This document shows, piece by piece, positions 36,936-50,989 of a stretch of 64,000 nucleotides of DNA. The stretch is taken from the NCBI RefSeq assembly GCF_003590095.1, contig NC_039497.1, forward strand, positions 5,638,691 to 5,702,690, read 5' to 3'. The translations under genes were made by a program, and so were the position numbers. Origin of the DNA: Trichoplusia ni. Lineage: Eukaryota; Arthropoda; Insecta; Lepidoptera; Noctuidae. Numbering within the stretch: position 1 is the first letter of the stretch; the number at the start of each line of letters is the position of its first letter. Under the pieces are notes generated by a model, which was given only the letters and a program-made list of their open reading frames with translations, made no database searches and was not told the DNA's origin.

Positions 36936-37352
36936 TGGTCACCAATGTCTATCACACTGAATGACCATTGTCGGACAAATCATGGGAATCATTAATTTTA
37001 AATTATCAAAGCAATGAGATGTGTCGAATATTCGCGGTTTGTACATCAATTACTATTGAAATTACACAATTTGCGTTCTAAAATTGTTTGTAGGGCAGTT
37101 CGACAGATGTTAGAATGAGATGACTAGATTTCACAGTGTATTCATCAATGTCCCTCCAACCCAACCCCACTCCTTAATCTAATTCTAGTTGTGGAAGAGA
37201 GAAGATGCTCTACGTGTATATCTCACCGTCTTGCTCGCACTCGTGCTACAATTTTCAACCGACTTCAGTAGTAGTTCCTACTTAAATAGTACAACGGCTG
37301 ATTACGCATTCATCAGAATCGGCCCACTAGTTTCGCCACATTCTGCTCACAA

Positions 37353-37425
37353 TTTGGGCTTTGGGTCCAAAACTAGATGGGCGATCCCAGAAAGTGCGTG
37401 AAAGTAAGTCGTTATATCTTTAAGT
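37353..37425 (+). repeat. GGGTCCGAAACTAGTCGG repeat, diverged
   Basis: tttgggtccaaaactagatg, then gcgatccc, gcgtgaaagtaagtcgttat. Confidence 0.4.
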
Positions 37426-38791
37426 GACCAATACCTTATTTATGATGGAAGAAGCCGAGAACTTCTCAAGGATAGTAATATTAATTAAGCTACTTTCCGA
37501 CTTTATAACAAGTCAACGCCTCCGCACTTAAATGTTTCCAACACATAATATCACATTTAATTATTAAACTTTGAATGTCATACTAAAATAGAAGCAAGGA
37601 GTTTGTTAAGGGAGTCCTTACTTCAAACAAATAAAGCGGTTGGAATTTCGTGAACTTGAAACTTTCAAGGTGGTATTGTGTCTCATTCTTAATAAACTTC
37701 CAGAAGGTTGTGTTCTACCACCTTCTGGCAATTTCATTGGTCTCTCCAAGTTGCACCAGTCAATCCATACTTTATCAAATCGGACCAATTGTGCCTAACA
37801 TTAGCGACATTAAACAAACAAGCAAACTGCTCAGCTTTAATAACCGTATCGATAATTATACTCCTTGCATGACGTCACGCAAATTCTATCGTCTTTCACC
37901 GCTTCTCGCAACAGCCAAACAACTCCTGACCCACACAGCAACTTTAACCAAGAAGAAATTGTTCCGTACGAAGCAATTATAAACAATTATGACTACAGAA
38001 TTCCCCGTTTATTCCAACAAAACATAACTGGGACGTTTGGCGACTCCCTCTGTAAAATAAAACGTTATTTTGTGTAGAAAACATTATTTTCTTTCACTGT
38101 TAAATGAAATTGTTACGAGCAAACTGTGTTACTTTGTAGTTAAGCGGAGAACACACGTGGCTTGTGCTAGGAAACTAATACAATATTACTAAGTGACTGC
38201 AGCTGCTGGCGTGACAAGCTCTCCGACATTTTTATAAAATTATGCTTTCATTTCACTTGTTTTGTAAAGGTTTTTGTGGTTCTTGATAATATTGTGTTGA
38301 AGTGGTTCGCGAAAACGAATGGAATTCCTGTTATGACTGCAATACGAGTTTGGTTAATATATCCGATTGATGACAGAAACATTGAGGACTATCTATGTTT
38401 TTGTTAATATGTGTAAAAATGTATTAAAAAAATAACTGTCCGTTTTATCGACAATATGAATTCCAAAAAATACCTACCAAAAACTACTAACTAGGACTCA
38501 TTATCCAGTGTACACCTCGCCTTAGACCTCGCGTCGCGTTCCACCGTCTCATAATTGTCAACTAATTTGAAAATTAAGTCGGGTCTCCTCTGTTAATACT
38601 GTCTTCAGTCCTCTCCTTCTTATATTAAATTTGTACGATTTCACGTTATTACTGGACTATTAAAATATTGAGACTTCCCTGTTTGCTTTTGAAAGACACT
38701 GGATGGACCGCGGTGGATTTTAAACGTTACTTAATTGTACCCCGCAGACATTTAAATAATTCTTATTAAATTCTAAGAATATTATTTGTAA

Positions 38792-39036
38792 CTAGCTGTT
38801 GCCCGCGACTTCGTCCCCGTGGGTAGAAGATTTAAATTATGATTTATACCTGCCCTGTTATTTGCACGTTTTCCATTGTATCTTAGCTTCTATTAGTTGC
38901 AGCGTGATGGTTTATAGCCCAAAGCGTTCCTCGATGAATGGTCTATTCAACACAAAAATAATTTTTCAATTTGGATCAGCAGTTCCTGAGATTAGCGCGT
39001 TCTAACAAACTCTTCAGCTTTATATATTAGTATAGA
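38792..39036 (-). mobile_element. Non-autonomous Helitron-like element, 245 bp
   Basis: Starts CTAGCTGTTGCCCGCGACTT, ends TTTATATATTAGTATAGA before T. Same family as 12028 and 20740, with the (CAAA)n tract shortened. Confidence 0.6.
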
Positions 39037-39259
39037 TTGAAATAAGTGAAGGACCAACCTTCTTGGTAGACTTTGCTTTCTTTCTGAGCAATTTTTAGGA
39101 CAGACTGCAGTCTTACCGCATTCAGATAATAAAGGGTTTCTTGAAAGGAGTTGTCTATCTGACCTGAACAAACATTTAAGGGGAAACAATACACACATAC
39201 AACTTGAAATCTTACGTAACTAGTTTTCGTAACTTTAGTGACTGAAAGTCAGTCAAAAA

Positions 39260-39400
39260 CTGGTCGCAAGAATAGCCAATCACCACGCCAACCTACTGTG
39301 CCCATCTAGACGTAGGCCCGTCATCTGTGTGATCCACAAATTTTAATGATTGTTTTCTGGCTGTCTTGTGCTAAATGTTTGTAAAGACCTCCGCGACGCA
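39260..39400 (+). mobile_element. Decayed SINE family 1 copy
   Basis: caccacgccaacctactgtg, then gtgtgatccacaaatttt and the body; the B box is lost. Confidence 0.4.
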
Positions 39401-42400
39401 AAGAATAAGTCCTTAGTGCGGGACTTCAGATTAAGACAAATCAAAATATAAAATTAAGACGGAATTTACTAAATAACCACAATGATTCAAACTAATAAAT
39501 TCTCTCACGATGTCAAAATATATGAAAACTTTTAGACAATTAGGTAAACAAATTGAAGATCAAATTCAACAGCTATAAAAACTAAACTTATTCAAGAATG
39601 AACCAAGTAGGTTTCATTGTATAAAACTATCGCAGAAAAGAGCAGGGATTTATATTAAAAATCTCGTGACAAGTAGATCCCTTTTTGTTTTCCAATACGT
39701 GTCTGTTTCATCGTTTTATCCCTTTGAATTGTGTCTAAATACCTAGCTTAGTTGAGGGGATTGAAACAATCAATGTTTAAAATATATTTAAATAAACCGA
39801 TTTTCAATTACATTGGACATAATATGCCTACGGTGACGATTAATTACGATTATTTTATTTTTATTTATAAAAATTTACTTGGAACTGCTATCTCAAAGTC
39901 ACGTCACGATAATAAAATTGTAATCTAGGTCTATTTTAAGGCGATGTGGCGTTATTTAGGTCCACTGTAACATTGTGCGACAAATCGATATACATAGCAA
40001 TTGCACGCATCCTCTCCAAATGTTGTAGCATCCCAGAAAAATAAAACGCGCTAACCAAAACAATCTTAGCGTTGACAATATAAGAAAAGAAAACACAAAG
40101 ACATTAATTAATTTCTTAATCAATCAAAAACAATAAAACACACCTTAAACATCTTTCCTTTATACACAAACAAATCAAAGCAATTACAATAAAAATTATT
40201 TTCGACTTCAAAGCTTAATAAAACCAAAAAAAACAATTCCAGGTAGAAAATAAAAAATAAAGTTTTAACACAACGGAAGCATTGAAGCACAATGGTAGAA
40301 ATAAATGAAAATGTATATTTTTTATTATGAGAAAAATTGTTTGTTTCCGTCGGCCATTGTCCCCTTTTGAACTCTTAAGGCTAAATTAAAGGAGGGACGG
40401 CCATTCTGAGTTTTAATTACATTCTTAATGAAACATTACAAAAGGTAACAGACGTTTTTGCGTAATGATTTTTCCTGTGTCTCTGGTTCGCGAACATTGT
40501 GACGTACATTTGGAAATCAGAGATACTCGGGTTGCTAAATGGATGATATTCGATGTTTCGATGTAGATAGCAAATGTTTTTCGGGTTGACACTTTGTTCT
40601 ATTCCGAAAACTAGGGTAGTAATAATAATACAAATTTCTATATATTTATTTATTTATGTATTTAAAATAAGTTGCGCTTTAAAAAAACTACTGGACAATA
40701 GGCATATTACTCGTCAAAAACTTTTCTTTTCGAAAAATCACAATCTTCCACAAGGATATACAAAAACACAGATAAAAAAAATAACAGAATACCTATTAAA
40801 CTATTTATTTTCTATGACTGTTTCCATTTCATCTTCAGATATAAAAACTCGTCAAACGAAACCAGAACTATTGAACCACAATCTTATTGGCAAAATAAAA
40901 TATTAAAAAAAAATAAGAAGAATTTTTGGAACCACAATTAATCAATCTCCCTTTTGATTAGAAAATCGTTGATCCATGAAAATTCCGGGATAAGTACTTG
41001 TAACTTTTAAAATACGGTATTGGAAAGCAGCGTTGCAACTTTTACAGATATTAAACATTAATTGTACCCTTGAAAAGAATAACTAATTGCCACGCGGACA
41101 AAGGGTGAACTCGTTAAAAGTTCCGCGAATTCGCCCCCGCCCTTAGGGCTGCCACTCGGATTTTGCAATTTAATATGTTGCATCATTAAATAATTACGGT
41201 CGTTTTGAAAAGTTTCATTTTAGGAATTGTTTTTTTTTTCTCTTTTGAATTATTAGAGTGGGTGTTTTGTATTTATAGTTTTTTTTTGTAATCTGATCCG
41301 TTTACGCCTTACTTGATAGCAAAGGACCTTGATGTGAGTTTGTAATTAGTTTTCTACACTTTAAGAATTGTTTGATGTTTTCACAAGAAAGAAAAAAAGC
41401 GCATTTTCGTAAACTTAACTTATGTTATAGTTCCAAAAAGGTGGTTTCCATCCAAATAGGACGCAATTTAATTGCTTGTTCAATTTTATACTAATGCAAT
41501 TATTTCATTCCAATGAAAACTGGGAGCTTTAAACACATTTGGAAAATTCTCAGACGTGCTGATTTTTTTTACGATTGGCCTTGATCTTGGACTTGGCAGT
41601 CCAACAGACATACCACTTTCCTATCACTACTTGCGAAAAGAGCTGAGAGACGCTTCGATTTAAACTATACACATTTAGTATAGTTTAAATCTCTCAAAAG
41701 GATGAAAAATTAATTCAGACCAGTTTTGTACTACTATGCGTTTGGCCGTTTAAATCAGCATTCTGCTCACAACCCTACAAACAACTGTCTTCATGGTAAA
41801 ATATACTATTTTCAGAGCCTCTCATAAACAAGTGAGACAGCTATAGCATCTACAAAGAAGTTGAAAAGAGATAGACTTCTTTACTTTGTAGTTAAATTGT
41901 GATGCGGAAAATGTAATAAACGCAGTGCTTTTTTAATTAAAAACATGATAAACTATACATTTAACATTTTCAAATGAGTTTTGTCACACCTAGTCCTTTT
42001 TAACCGATTTAAAAAAAAAAGGAGAAAGATTTTCTTGCTTTTGGCTGAAGCAATTAGGATCCAGTTTTCCAAAAAGTATTTCTTATGTTCAGAAAAAGGT
42101 TTTAATGCTTTAACCGACTCAAAAAAGGGAGGTTCTGAGTTTAGTCTGTAAGTATGTGTGTATGTATGAAGGTTTTTATTCACATACCATCTGAAAAATT
42201 ATAATGCAACAGATTTATAATCTTCAAAAATGCTTTTGGAAGGACAAATTGATCAATTAGGAACAAACAAAGCGAGCACACTAACAAATTAAACCGTACC
42301 AAAATACCAAAAACAATGACACTCCAAAAAAACTGGTCCTTATCTACTTTCATTTCACGAATCTCACCTCAAAGAGCCAGATGGCACCAAACTAATGGTC

Positions 42401-42472
42401 CGATGCTAATTGAATACCAACGAAAATCAGCATTAATTCGTAATTTTACCAAAACTTGGCCTATAAAAGTCC
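39401..42472. other. Gap: no gene seen
   Basis: AT-rich. A 14-bp perfect hairpin lies at 41657-41670/41678-41691. A GC-richer patch at about 41090-41160 is unidentified. Copies of the aaccgactyaaaaaa start lie at about 42001 and 42111. Confidence 0.4.
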
Positions 42473-42516
42473 GGGGGGCTATTAGGGTGGCCCCCGCGGG
42501 TCTGGGGGATGGGGGG
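42473..42516 (+). other. G-quadruplex-capable G runs
   Basis: Runs of 6, 3, 3, 5 and 6 G occur within 44 bases of otherwise AT-rich DNA. The last four runs have loops of 10, 3 and 2 bases. Confidence 0.45.
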
Positions 42517-42797
42517 TAATTATAACTGGATGGAATGTTAATTCGACTAATTAATGTCGTCTTACGGTTGATGGATGCGATAACTTCGCTGACACAATTG
42601 CTCGAAGATCTGATAATTTGTGGCCAAATTAATGGTTTAGATAGGCATTCGGTATACAGAAGTGGAAAAGCATAATTTTTATTTAATGCCAGTTTTATGG
42701 CTGCTGAACAAACAAGTAAAACGGGGTTAGAAAGTCGTCTCAGCCATGTGACCTCTCCTTTGAGTTAATGGAAAACTCTCGAATGTTTTAAAATGAC

Positions 42798-42965
42798 AGC
42801 ACCGATAGCCGAGTGGTTGAGGTCACCAAGCCAAAACCACTGTGCGCGACGAGTCGTGGGTTCGATCCCCGCGGATGACTAGTATTTGTGTAATCCACGA
42901 ATGCTTGACCTGAGTCTGTGTGTCTTTTTTCATGTCAATTGAATGTTTGCGAAGCGTTTTTTTTA
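42798..42965 (+). mobile_element. tRNA-headed SINE, family 1
   Basis: agccgagtggttgaggtcac (A box), then gtcgtgggttcgatcccc (B box), then gtgtaatccacgaatgc. Well preserved. Confidence 0.7.
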
Positions 42966-43316
42966 AATGACACCCAGTTTTAATAAGGGATGTCTGCCTA
43001 TCTTCCACATTCCACTGCACATGTTCCTCAGTCACTAATTAAGTCATGCAATCAGGTAACCTTGCGGCAGATGTATTTATAGTTGCATGACCCACCTATT
43101 AAGTTGGCAACACCTTAAGTAGGTTGCAAATCACATTTGAGTTTAGTTAAATTGAGCACAATCAATTGTGATGACCTCTTAATACGTAATTAACTCAATT
43201 ATAGTCTTATAATAGAAGAGCTGTTTGGATTTGAAACTTGCGAAGTGTACTATATGGAGAAGTAATAATAAGACTAGTCATTTATTATTTATTACTGTCT
43301 CACATTATTATTTTTT

Positions 43317-43511
43317 AAGAAAAACGACTCCCGCAGTAAGGACTTTTAATCCTTGTTTCACAAACATACAAAATACATGCACAGAAACACCCAGAACAAG
43401 TAAGTATTAATAGATCACGCAAATGCTTGTTTCACACGAGAATTGAACCCGCGACACGTCGCGCTCAGTGGGTTTGGCGTGGTGACCTCAACCACTTGGC
43501 TATCAGTGCAG
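43317..43511 (-). mobile_element. tRNA-headed SINE, family 1
   Basis: Reversed full-length-looking copy: acgactcccgcagtaagg tail to gttgaggtcaccacgcc head on the minus strand, with B box cgcgggttcaattctcg. Confidence 0.7.
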
Positions 43512-43844
43512 TTAAAAGAATAAATACGTTACCGATTTCTTTTTTAAAACATTAGTAGCTCTAATTATATTTTTAGTCAAATACCGAATTTACAGAACTC
43601 ACGCACAAAACATGTTCAAAAAGTAAATTTTCTTACAAGAGTTCGAATCAAAAGGCGAACTTGTAATAGTTAATTTTAGGGAAGATCAAAGGTGGAGCCT
43701 GTCTGTTAGTACAGGGAGCTCACACGAACAGCGGGATACAGGGAACCTGTAACGTTAAAACTGGATGCGACAGGAATTTACGAATCCGGGTACCAGCCCC
43801 GCTAGCCAAGTGAGATTTCTACAATCTCAAACGTCAATAGAAAA

Positions 43845-43935
43845 CGATCGAAGTCACGTGACTAATGAAAATGAAACGTAATTTCTAAACATTTGAGTGT
43901 TTTCTTAATGTGAGACTCAAATGTCACATACATCA
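43845..43935 (+). repeat. CACGTG-palindrome repeat copy
   Basis: cgatcgaagtcacgtgacta, then aacatttgagtg. Related copies at about 11693, 17693 and, reversed, about 54988. Confidence 0.45.
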
Positions 43936-44084
43936 TCACAACTCCATCTTGTTTTAAACTAAATACCTATTATGAAGGCAACGGATCAACATGCTTATAT
44001 AATTGTTAATGCATACATAATAAATATAAATTAAACCCGGATACAAAAACAAGTAGTCATACTCATCAAACAAACATTTGTCTT

Positions 44085-44162
44085 CGTTCAATCGAACCCA
44101 CGACCTCTAGTATTAGTCAGTTAGGGCTACTAACCACTAGACCATGCCAGTCAATGTTAGTA
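44085..44162 (-). mobile_element. tRNA-headed SINE-like head, family 3
   Basis: On the minus strand: atggtctagtggttagtagc (A box) and aggtcgtgggttcgattg (B box). Spacing is tRNA-like but no clean acceptor stem pairs, so it is called a SINE head rather than a tRNA gene. Confidence 0.45.
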
Positions 44163-44617
44163 GTTATGTCACTTCTTGTATTTATTTATGAAAACGTTCA
44201 CGTTTCCGAAAGTTTTCTAATAATAACGACGTTGCTGCTGGCAGCACAGACAGACGCGTCTTAATCGCCGATTATTATAGTTAAACCTGGTTAATCTCCG
44301 GTTTGTTAAAGCTTAGCAAGTTATAATGTTAGATGAGTTTAAATGACAAATGTTTACAAGAAACAATATGATATTCGCAAGAAAAGCGGATAGAGATCAT
44401 TTTGCGATGTCATTTCCAGCAAAGAGAGAAGTGGTCAATTGCATGTTGGAATCGGTAATATGACGGTTCCATAGAAATAGGTTAAAGATAAGAATAATAT
44501 TGCAGGATTTAAAAACTTTTGGAGTATCACCCACCCTCAAATTTATGCCCGAAACGGCCATAGCTAACTCTCTATATATTTGTTTTTACAGCGGTAACAG
44601 AAATATATAAACTACTG

Positions 44618-44760
44618 AAAAATTCAACCATCTAGGTATCACAACTCATGAGATACAGCCCAACGACGGGCGAACAGACAGATAAACGCACGGAGAGCTG
44701 ACCCTCAGTAATAAGGTTTCATTTTTAACCTTTGTAAATCAAACCCCAAAAATAGCCGCA
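44618..44760 (+). repeat. Interspersed repeat with ATGAGATACAGCC and GACGGGCGAACAGACAG
   Basis: Matches the pattern at 54303-54520 (gagatacagcc, then gacagacggg, then a near-GGTTCCGTAC end). Class unknown; common in Lepidoptera. Confidence 0.4.
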
Positions 44761-45858
44761 GCTTAAGATTTATTTTCCAAAACCTAACTCCATTATGTTA
44801 GACACTAGCCAAATGTAAAGAAGTCATTATTTATAATGACCACTATAACATGAGACCTAACTTAATCCATTCAAACAAACGAAACCGCTTAACCGTGCTT
44901 AATTATTTCCGTAGCATAGTTTTAAAACACGCATTACACAGGCAGAGGACCACCATATTATTTTTATGTTACTCGCTAACGAGATCAGTTGAGATTTAAC
45001 ATTCATCCCGTGACGCAGTAGTGCTTGTTAAACGTTTTATTATTTCATATATTTAATCTGTAGTACGTGCTATTCGGTTTTTGAGCTTTTCATTTTAATA
45101 CGTGCCTTAAGTAATTGTCGATTATTTTAACTTTTTGGTCCCTTTTGTAAAATTATAGATTAAAGCGTACCTATGTAGGGAAAGTATATTTTTTTTAAAG
45201 CGGTGCCTCTCATACTACTGAAACAGCTAGTTGTAGTCCTCATCATCAGTAGCTTGATGGAAAAGTACTGAAAAGTTATCTGGGTCCAATCCTTGATGTA
45301 CCGAAAACAAGACTTTTTTCTGCGGCCAACTTTTCTCTCACAAGTTTTGTCAATTATGATTTTCGCCATGATTAATACGAATCACAAAAAAATAGCCCAA
45401 CCTAAGCCTAATAATTGGATTCTACTCGAACTTGTATCTATTTAAAATACGCTACAAAAGTCATCAAAATGAGTGTCAATATGTGAACTTTCTTTCTAAG
45501 CATTTCCACAACGAAAAAAAAAGGTATTTCAAATTAATCTTGCACCAAACCCAAATACCTACATTCGATACCACACCGAAGGTACTAGGGTATCATATCA
45601 ACGCAGAGCGCAGACTGTCCGAGTCCAATGCGACGCGTCACAATAGATACAAATTGTCGATGTATGGCCGCCATTACACCTCCTGAAACCTCTGCCCCCC
45701 TGGTAGCCGTGACGCTGGGAAATGTCGAGGAAAACCTCACAAAGGACCTGCCGAAGTCCTTTAGGAATTTATTTATTGGGATATTGCTTTACACGTAAGA
45801 GTTTTAGAAATAATTATTTTATTTTCTTAAATAGTTGTTGTTAAGATTTCATTACATA

Positions 45859-45920
45859 CTAGCTGTTGCCCGCGACTTTGTCTGCGTGATTTTCAAGATA
45901 TAAAAAACTATGAAGTTTAA
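45859..45920 (-). mobile_element. Truncated Helitron-like 3' end
   Basis: Starts CTAGCTGTTGCCCGCGACTT as in the other copies, but the 5' end could not be found. Confidence 0.4.
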
Positions 45921-48900
45921 TAATAACGGTCATCGCAAAAATGTAATGCAATATTGAAAATGAAACACTTTTTTTTACATTTTAAGCTTGATTTTTTATT
46001 TCTAAATTATAATGAATCTTGAGCGGCCCAAAGACTATCAAATGTTTGAATCAAACAGATTTCATCGTTTATGATACTATCCTGGTGTCAAATATTTCAC
46101 AGCTGTTTTAATGACTTTTTCTTATTTAATCCCAAAAAGAGGGATTTAAAACTTTGACATATCTGCCTGCCTGTCTGTCTGTCTGTGACATCATAGCTTC
46201 CGAACGAATTGAACTATTTTATTTTAAACGTGAATTATGTGCGAGTGTTCGTTTAAACATGTTTGACAAATCGAGCCGTTTAAAAAAAGGGTGGGGGATG
46301 CAAGTAGGAAAAAATAACAGACAAAACTGAAACAAAAATGTTTTACTTTCGAGGGTTTTCCATTTTCCAATTGGGTGGGTTATGATTTTCGAGCACATCT
46401 GTTCTTTGGCCCGCCTACCGCGTACTGTAACCAAAGAGGTAAACCAGAACCATATTACTGAGGCCCCGGTGTCCGTTCGTCTGTCTGTTACCTGGCTGTT
46501 TCTCAGGAACTGTGATAGCCAGACAGTTGTTATTTTCACACACGATGTTTTCTGACGATATAAAGAAGATGTCAAATTATTTTTGTGGACGGAGCTGGTG
46601 AAGTGAGAGTCGGGCTCGGTAACTATGGATTTTACATAGTGTCATAAGATATAAGATTTTGCAAAATTGCGCCCAGATAAACGGTTTCCTGAAACACGTT
46701 ATGTTTGATTGTCCTCTTAATATTAAAACTGATCTTCCTGGCAAGCATTTGGAATATTTCCAAAATAAAAAAGTTGGTAAACGTGTTATCTTGGACCCCT
46801 GGTGTTTTGGTCATGATTTGCCTTTAAATTGGTGATAAATAAATCGCGTGATAATAAAAAAAGTATAGGATATGTGTAATTTGTGATGTTACGATAAAGC
46901 AAAATATGAACATAAAATTGACTTCATGCGCATGAGTTCTATTTACTGTACCAATTTACAAAAAAAAATACGTATTTTATTCGTTAACCTACCTGACGAT
47001 CATTGAAGTAAAATACCGTCATCCCTACTGCATAAATGGAACTTAAATAAAGACTACATGAGGTGGGTTATGAGGTTACGCTGTCGATACCGACAGCCAA
47101 AATGATTTTTCCAGACATTGTATGACGGATGTAAGTGCTGATAGCTCTACACGCTATTATCAGCCTTAATGGGGGAAATTTCCAAAAATGTGTTCCTAAT
47201 CCTCGTCGGCTTAGCTTTGGGATCTCAAAAACTCTTTCAGTCTCGTTCCTTCCCCTGTTTTTACAAGGCTACGAAAGAAGGAAATTTTAAATAAGTAGAG
47301 ATTACAATAAATTTCTCAGTTTCTCTAATGGCGGATGTAGACCGATCAAATCGTTAAAATATTGAAAAATATAAATGGACACATAATGTCAAAAACTGTC
47401 TAGCGTACGCTCTTATTCATTGATAGCTTTGTTCTTATAGATCTTTCACATTGCATACCTATTATGCAGTTTTTATGCAAGTTCAGGGCTTTTTTATCCG
47501 AAATACTTTTGGCCTATGTAATGTTGCAAATTTAAGAAAACATTATTTCATTATTTGAAAGACTTTTTTTGTTTGAAAGTTTATATCTTTGTTGCTAGTT
47601 GTTACAGATGAACCAAGGTAATAATTAATTGTCGTTTAGTAATTTATTGTTATGCATAATTATAGATGAGATCAATGTGAACTACATGCAACTTTGGGTT
47701 GAGTGTCACTACGAGTGTTTTGATCTTGGAGTAGCATCGCCAACATTACCGAGCTAAAAACTTAGGTATATACACCTATCGTAAATAAATACAAAATCAT
47801 ATTCCACATTTGAACTTGAGTAATTTCAAAATAATTTAAGTTCCTTTCTTTCAAGAATGTACCGATTACGGTAACAATTGCATAAAAAAAAACGTATTAG
47901 TTTATGTTTCTTTTATTTTACTTGTGGAAAGTCGCGGTAGGCCTATATCAGATTTGAAAGAGAATAAAATGACTAATTTTGTGAAAATAATTTATTTTCG
48001 AAAAATCCTATTATTGCTCTGCCAAAAGTCTTAAGATAAATACCGTGATGTTTTTTGTGTAAATTGATGACCGTGCTGCCTACTACTCAATGGGGTGAAA
48101 ATACACCTCATAATTGTATTACACGATGTTACGGGTGAGTCCAAAAATTTAAAACTTTCCTGCTCATGCCCCCTGCATAGTAGCGTTATGGTTTTTGTAT
48201 ATTTGTTGTATCATGTGTACGATAAGGTTCATGCAAAATTTGAACGAAATATATACAGTAGTTTATGAGATAATTTGATATTTGTTTATAGATATAAAAG
48301 GCTTCTGCTCACCCCCTGTAACGAAAAGCGGGATAATAAGTAAAAAGTATGTTGACCGGACCTCTTGTTGATATTCTCTGAAAATTTGAATCAAATCAAT
48401 CCAGTACTTTCCGAGATCTTTCCGGACATACATACAGACATACAGACAAACAGACAAACAGACAAAAATTCTAAAAATCATATTTTCGGCATCGGAATCG
48501 TTCGTAGACCACCCTGCAATTATTCTTTTTAAAAAATATTCAATGTACAGTTTTCACTTTTCTACAATTTTATTATATGTATAGATTATTTCATTGTCAT
48601 AATGCATATTAAAACTATAAATAGTTTGTTTCCAAACTTCATCAAAGCATTTTCTTAAATATAAAATGAAAATGAACATTCAACCTTTTTGACTTTAGCC
48701 TACATGAATATATTTCTTGTAATATGTACCGACGTCCAAAACATAAGATTTTGTACAAGCTAAAAGCCCTAAGAACACCTGACATTTAGTGTTAGAGTTC
48801 AGGCAAAGAAAGGGTGGACCACATCCAAATATTACTAGAGTTACCAAACAAAACTAAGCATTGAAAGCCTGAATATGAACAGCGAATGCGACATAAAAAC

Positions 48901-50365
48901 TATTTTCTAATCCATTGCTCTGTTTACTCTTATCAAACTTCAATGTTCGAAAGGTAACCAGCATTGGAAAGGTAAAAGTACAACAAAATGTTTTCTTGTA
49001 TCCCTATCTTGGTAGAATTTATCGTATCTCTTAGAAAGTCTCTTGATTACGGCTACATTCAAGTTGTTTGCTCTCGGCTCGGAATGAAATCTGTGCGGGC
49101 CCAAAGTAGTCAGGTGTGGACAAACAAACTCACTTTAACGAGCTTTTAATATAATGTGGAAGCAGTCAAAAACTTGTCCTGTCCTGAACAAATAGCGTAA
49201 AACATGGAGTTACTATGCTGGAAGTGTAACCCTTAAATAATAAGTATTGTGTTCTAAGTAAATATAAACATATTTTCAATATTTTTATATTGAAATATAT
49301 GTATTAACGGGTAGTGTCAGACTCTTACTGACTAAACCTGAACCGCCGTACAGCGTCCCCATTTAGTCGGTGCAGGCTTCAGGTCCATCATGCAGGCTTT
49401 TGTTGTAGTCGACTTTCATTCAAGATTCTGAAGTATTGAATGAAGAGTTTCCCGTCATTTGTATGCAAAACTAACTTAAGAGCCCCAAAGATGTATGAAT
49501 GATTGTACCGTAACAACCGATCAATTCGGTATGCCACAACAGCAACAGAAATACATCATCACAGATACTGCCTACTGACCCACGAACAGACAGACAACAC
49601 AGCTTTTGTTTAATCTTCCACATTCAGCCCTTAGGCATAGAAACCTAAAAAATTATAAATACTTTATCGACGTGCACATGCTGTTTCTCTTCATGGTCTG
49701 TGAAAAAAAAATCTTGCCGGTGCTCTACAGAGTCCTTGCAGAAATAAAATTAAAATAGGAGTTCTATTTACATTCCCTCTGCCTTATCTTAAAACTATAG
49801 TTCTTCGTTATTAACAAACTAATCGTGTTCCATCCCAAAATCCCACTAAGCCGGTTCACTGTTTACCTTATAACAACACTGAAATAGCGAATTTCTCAAC
49901 TAATAAGTAGTTTTTGTTTGTTCTGGCAAGACGGATGCCGGGATTATTTAACTGTGGCAATACCATCATTGTTATAGTCTGTTTGAACTGTTACGTTGTG
50001 ATCAAGTTACGTGATCTTCGTGGCTTGAGCATTTATCTCTGAATAAAGCTTCACTGCGCTTATTATAAGCTCCATTGTCCTTCGCTAAATAAATGTATAA
50101 CGGTAAATTTTAGAGACGGTTTGTTAGTCAACAGCTACGTAATATTGATTGCAGTTATAATCCTGGCCAGTTTCCATGGAAACTATTTCTTCCAGGTTTT
50201 AAAAATACGCGAATAAGTACCTCGGTTTATCAAAATTAAATATAATATCGATCGCTTTACTATTTACAGGGCCTTAAGTGTTGTTTTATTCATTCTCTCC
50301 TCCTGCATCTCCAATGACCATTTCTACAAAACTAATGCAATACTTTTCGAAGTCGCTATTTCCTA
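45921..50365. other. Gap: no gene seen; tetranucleotide tracts
   Basis: Has a (CTGT)n tract at about 46165-46183, an ACAGACAA-type tract at about 48424-48466, and a short GTGTCAGACT-family copy at 49311-49374. Open frames are short and motif-free. Confidence 0.4.
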
Positions 50366-50366
50366 T

Positions 50367-50445
50367 TTCATCATCATCATCATCCACAGCCTTTGTCCTC
50401 CCACTGCTGCATGGGCTGCATAGGCCTCCCTTCCTCGTGCCAATT
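50367..50445 (+). mobile_element. CATCAT..GGCCTCCC repeat fragment
   Basis: (CAT)n, then cctcccactgctgcatgg and ataggcctcccttcc: a phrase of a common lepidopteran non-LTR-type repeat. Confidence 0.45.
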
Positions 50446-50737
50446 TTACTTGAAAGTAATATTCAATTCTTCAATACCCATCAAAACTTCAAATTCAGAG
50501 TATATAATTATAAAAAGCTATGTCATAATACACTTCGAGGTATATCGCGACAGATTGTGCAAAACAAGTAACAAATAGCAATAAGGCGAGTTTAAACATC
50601 GTAACTGCGGTCAGGTGGGCCTCGGGGAAATACGCTACACACACATCAACAACAAATACAGACAAACAAGTTTCATACACTTGTGTAAATATACGACTTC
50701 ACGCTTGTTGGGATTTTCAGCAATCTCTATTATAATA

Positions 50738-50989
50738 CTAGCTGTTGCACGCGGGCCTGCTTGCTACAAATCCGGATTAAAACTCCTATGTGTATCGGGC
50801 TATCTTATGTGTTAACCCTTACACATCAACTCAACCTGGCAACTCAATTCGCTGATAGTTAAACCCTGGTATTAAATTAAGTACTATCTGTATACCAAGT
50901 TTCGTCAAAATCCGTTCAGTGGTTTTGGCCTGAAAGAACTATCTCTACATCCATACATACAAATATTCGCGTTTATAACATTAGTGGGA
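50738..50989 (-). mobile_element. Helitron-like element, third sequence type
   Basis: Starts CTAGCTGTTGCACGCGGGCC and ends GTTTATAACATTAGTGGGA before T. The inner phrase aaaatccgttcagtggtttt also occurs at 59480-59605, whose end matches too. Confidence 0.55.

Noticed and set aside
42316..42519. 67-codon plus-strand frame across the G-rich tract
   Set aside because: Glycine-rich end is produced by the G runs; no domain, no splice partner.
44085..44162. Possible tRNA gene on the minus strand
   Set aside because: tRNA-like promoter boxes, but no matching acceptor stem; more likely a SINE head.
48424..48466. Possible CRISPR-like or satellite array
   Set aside because: Simple ACAGACA/CATACAGA tetranucleotide-type tract with no spacers; ordinary microsatellite.
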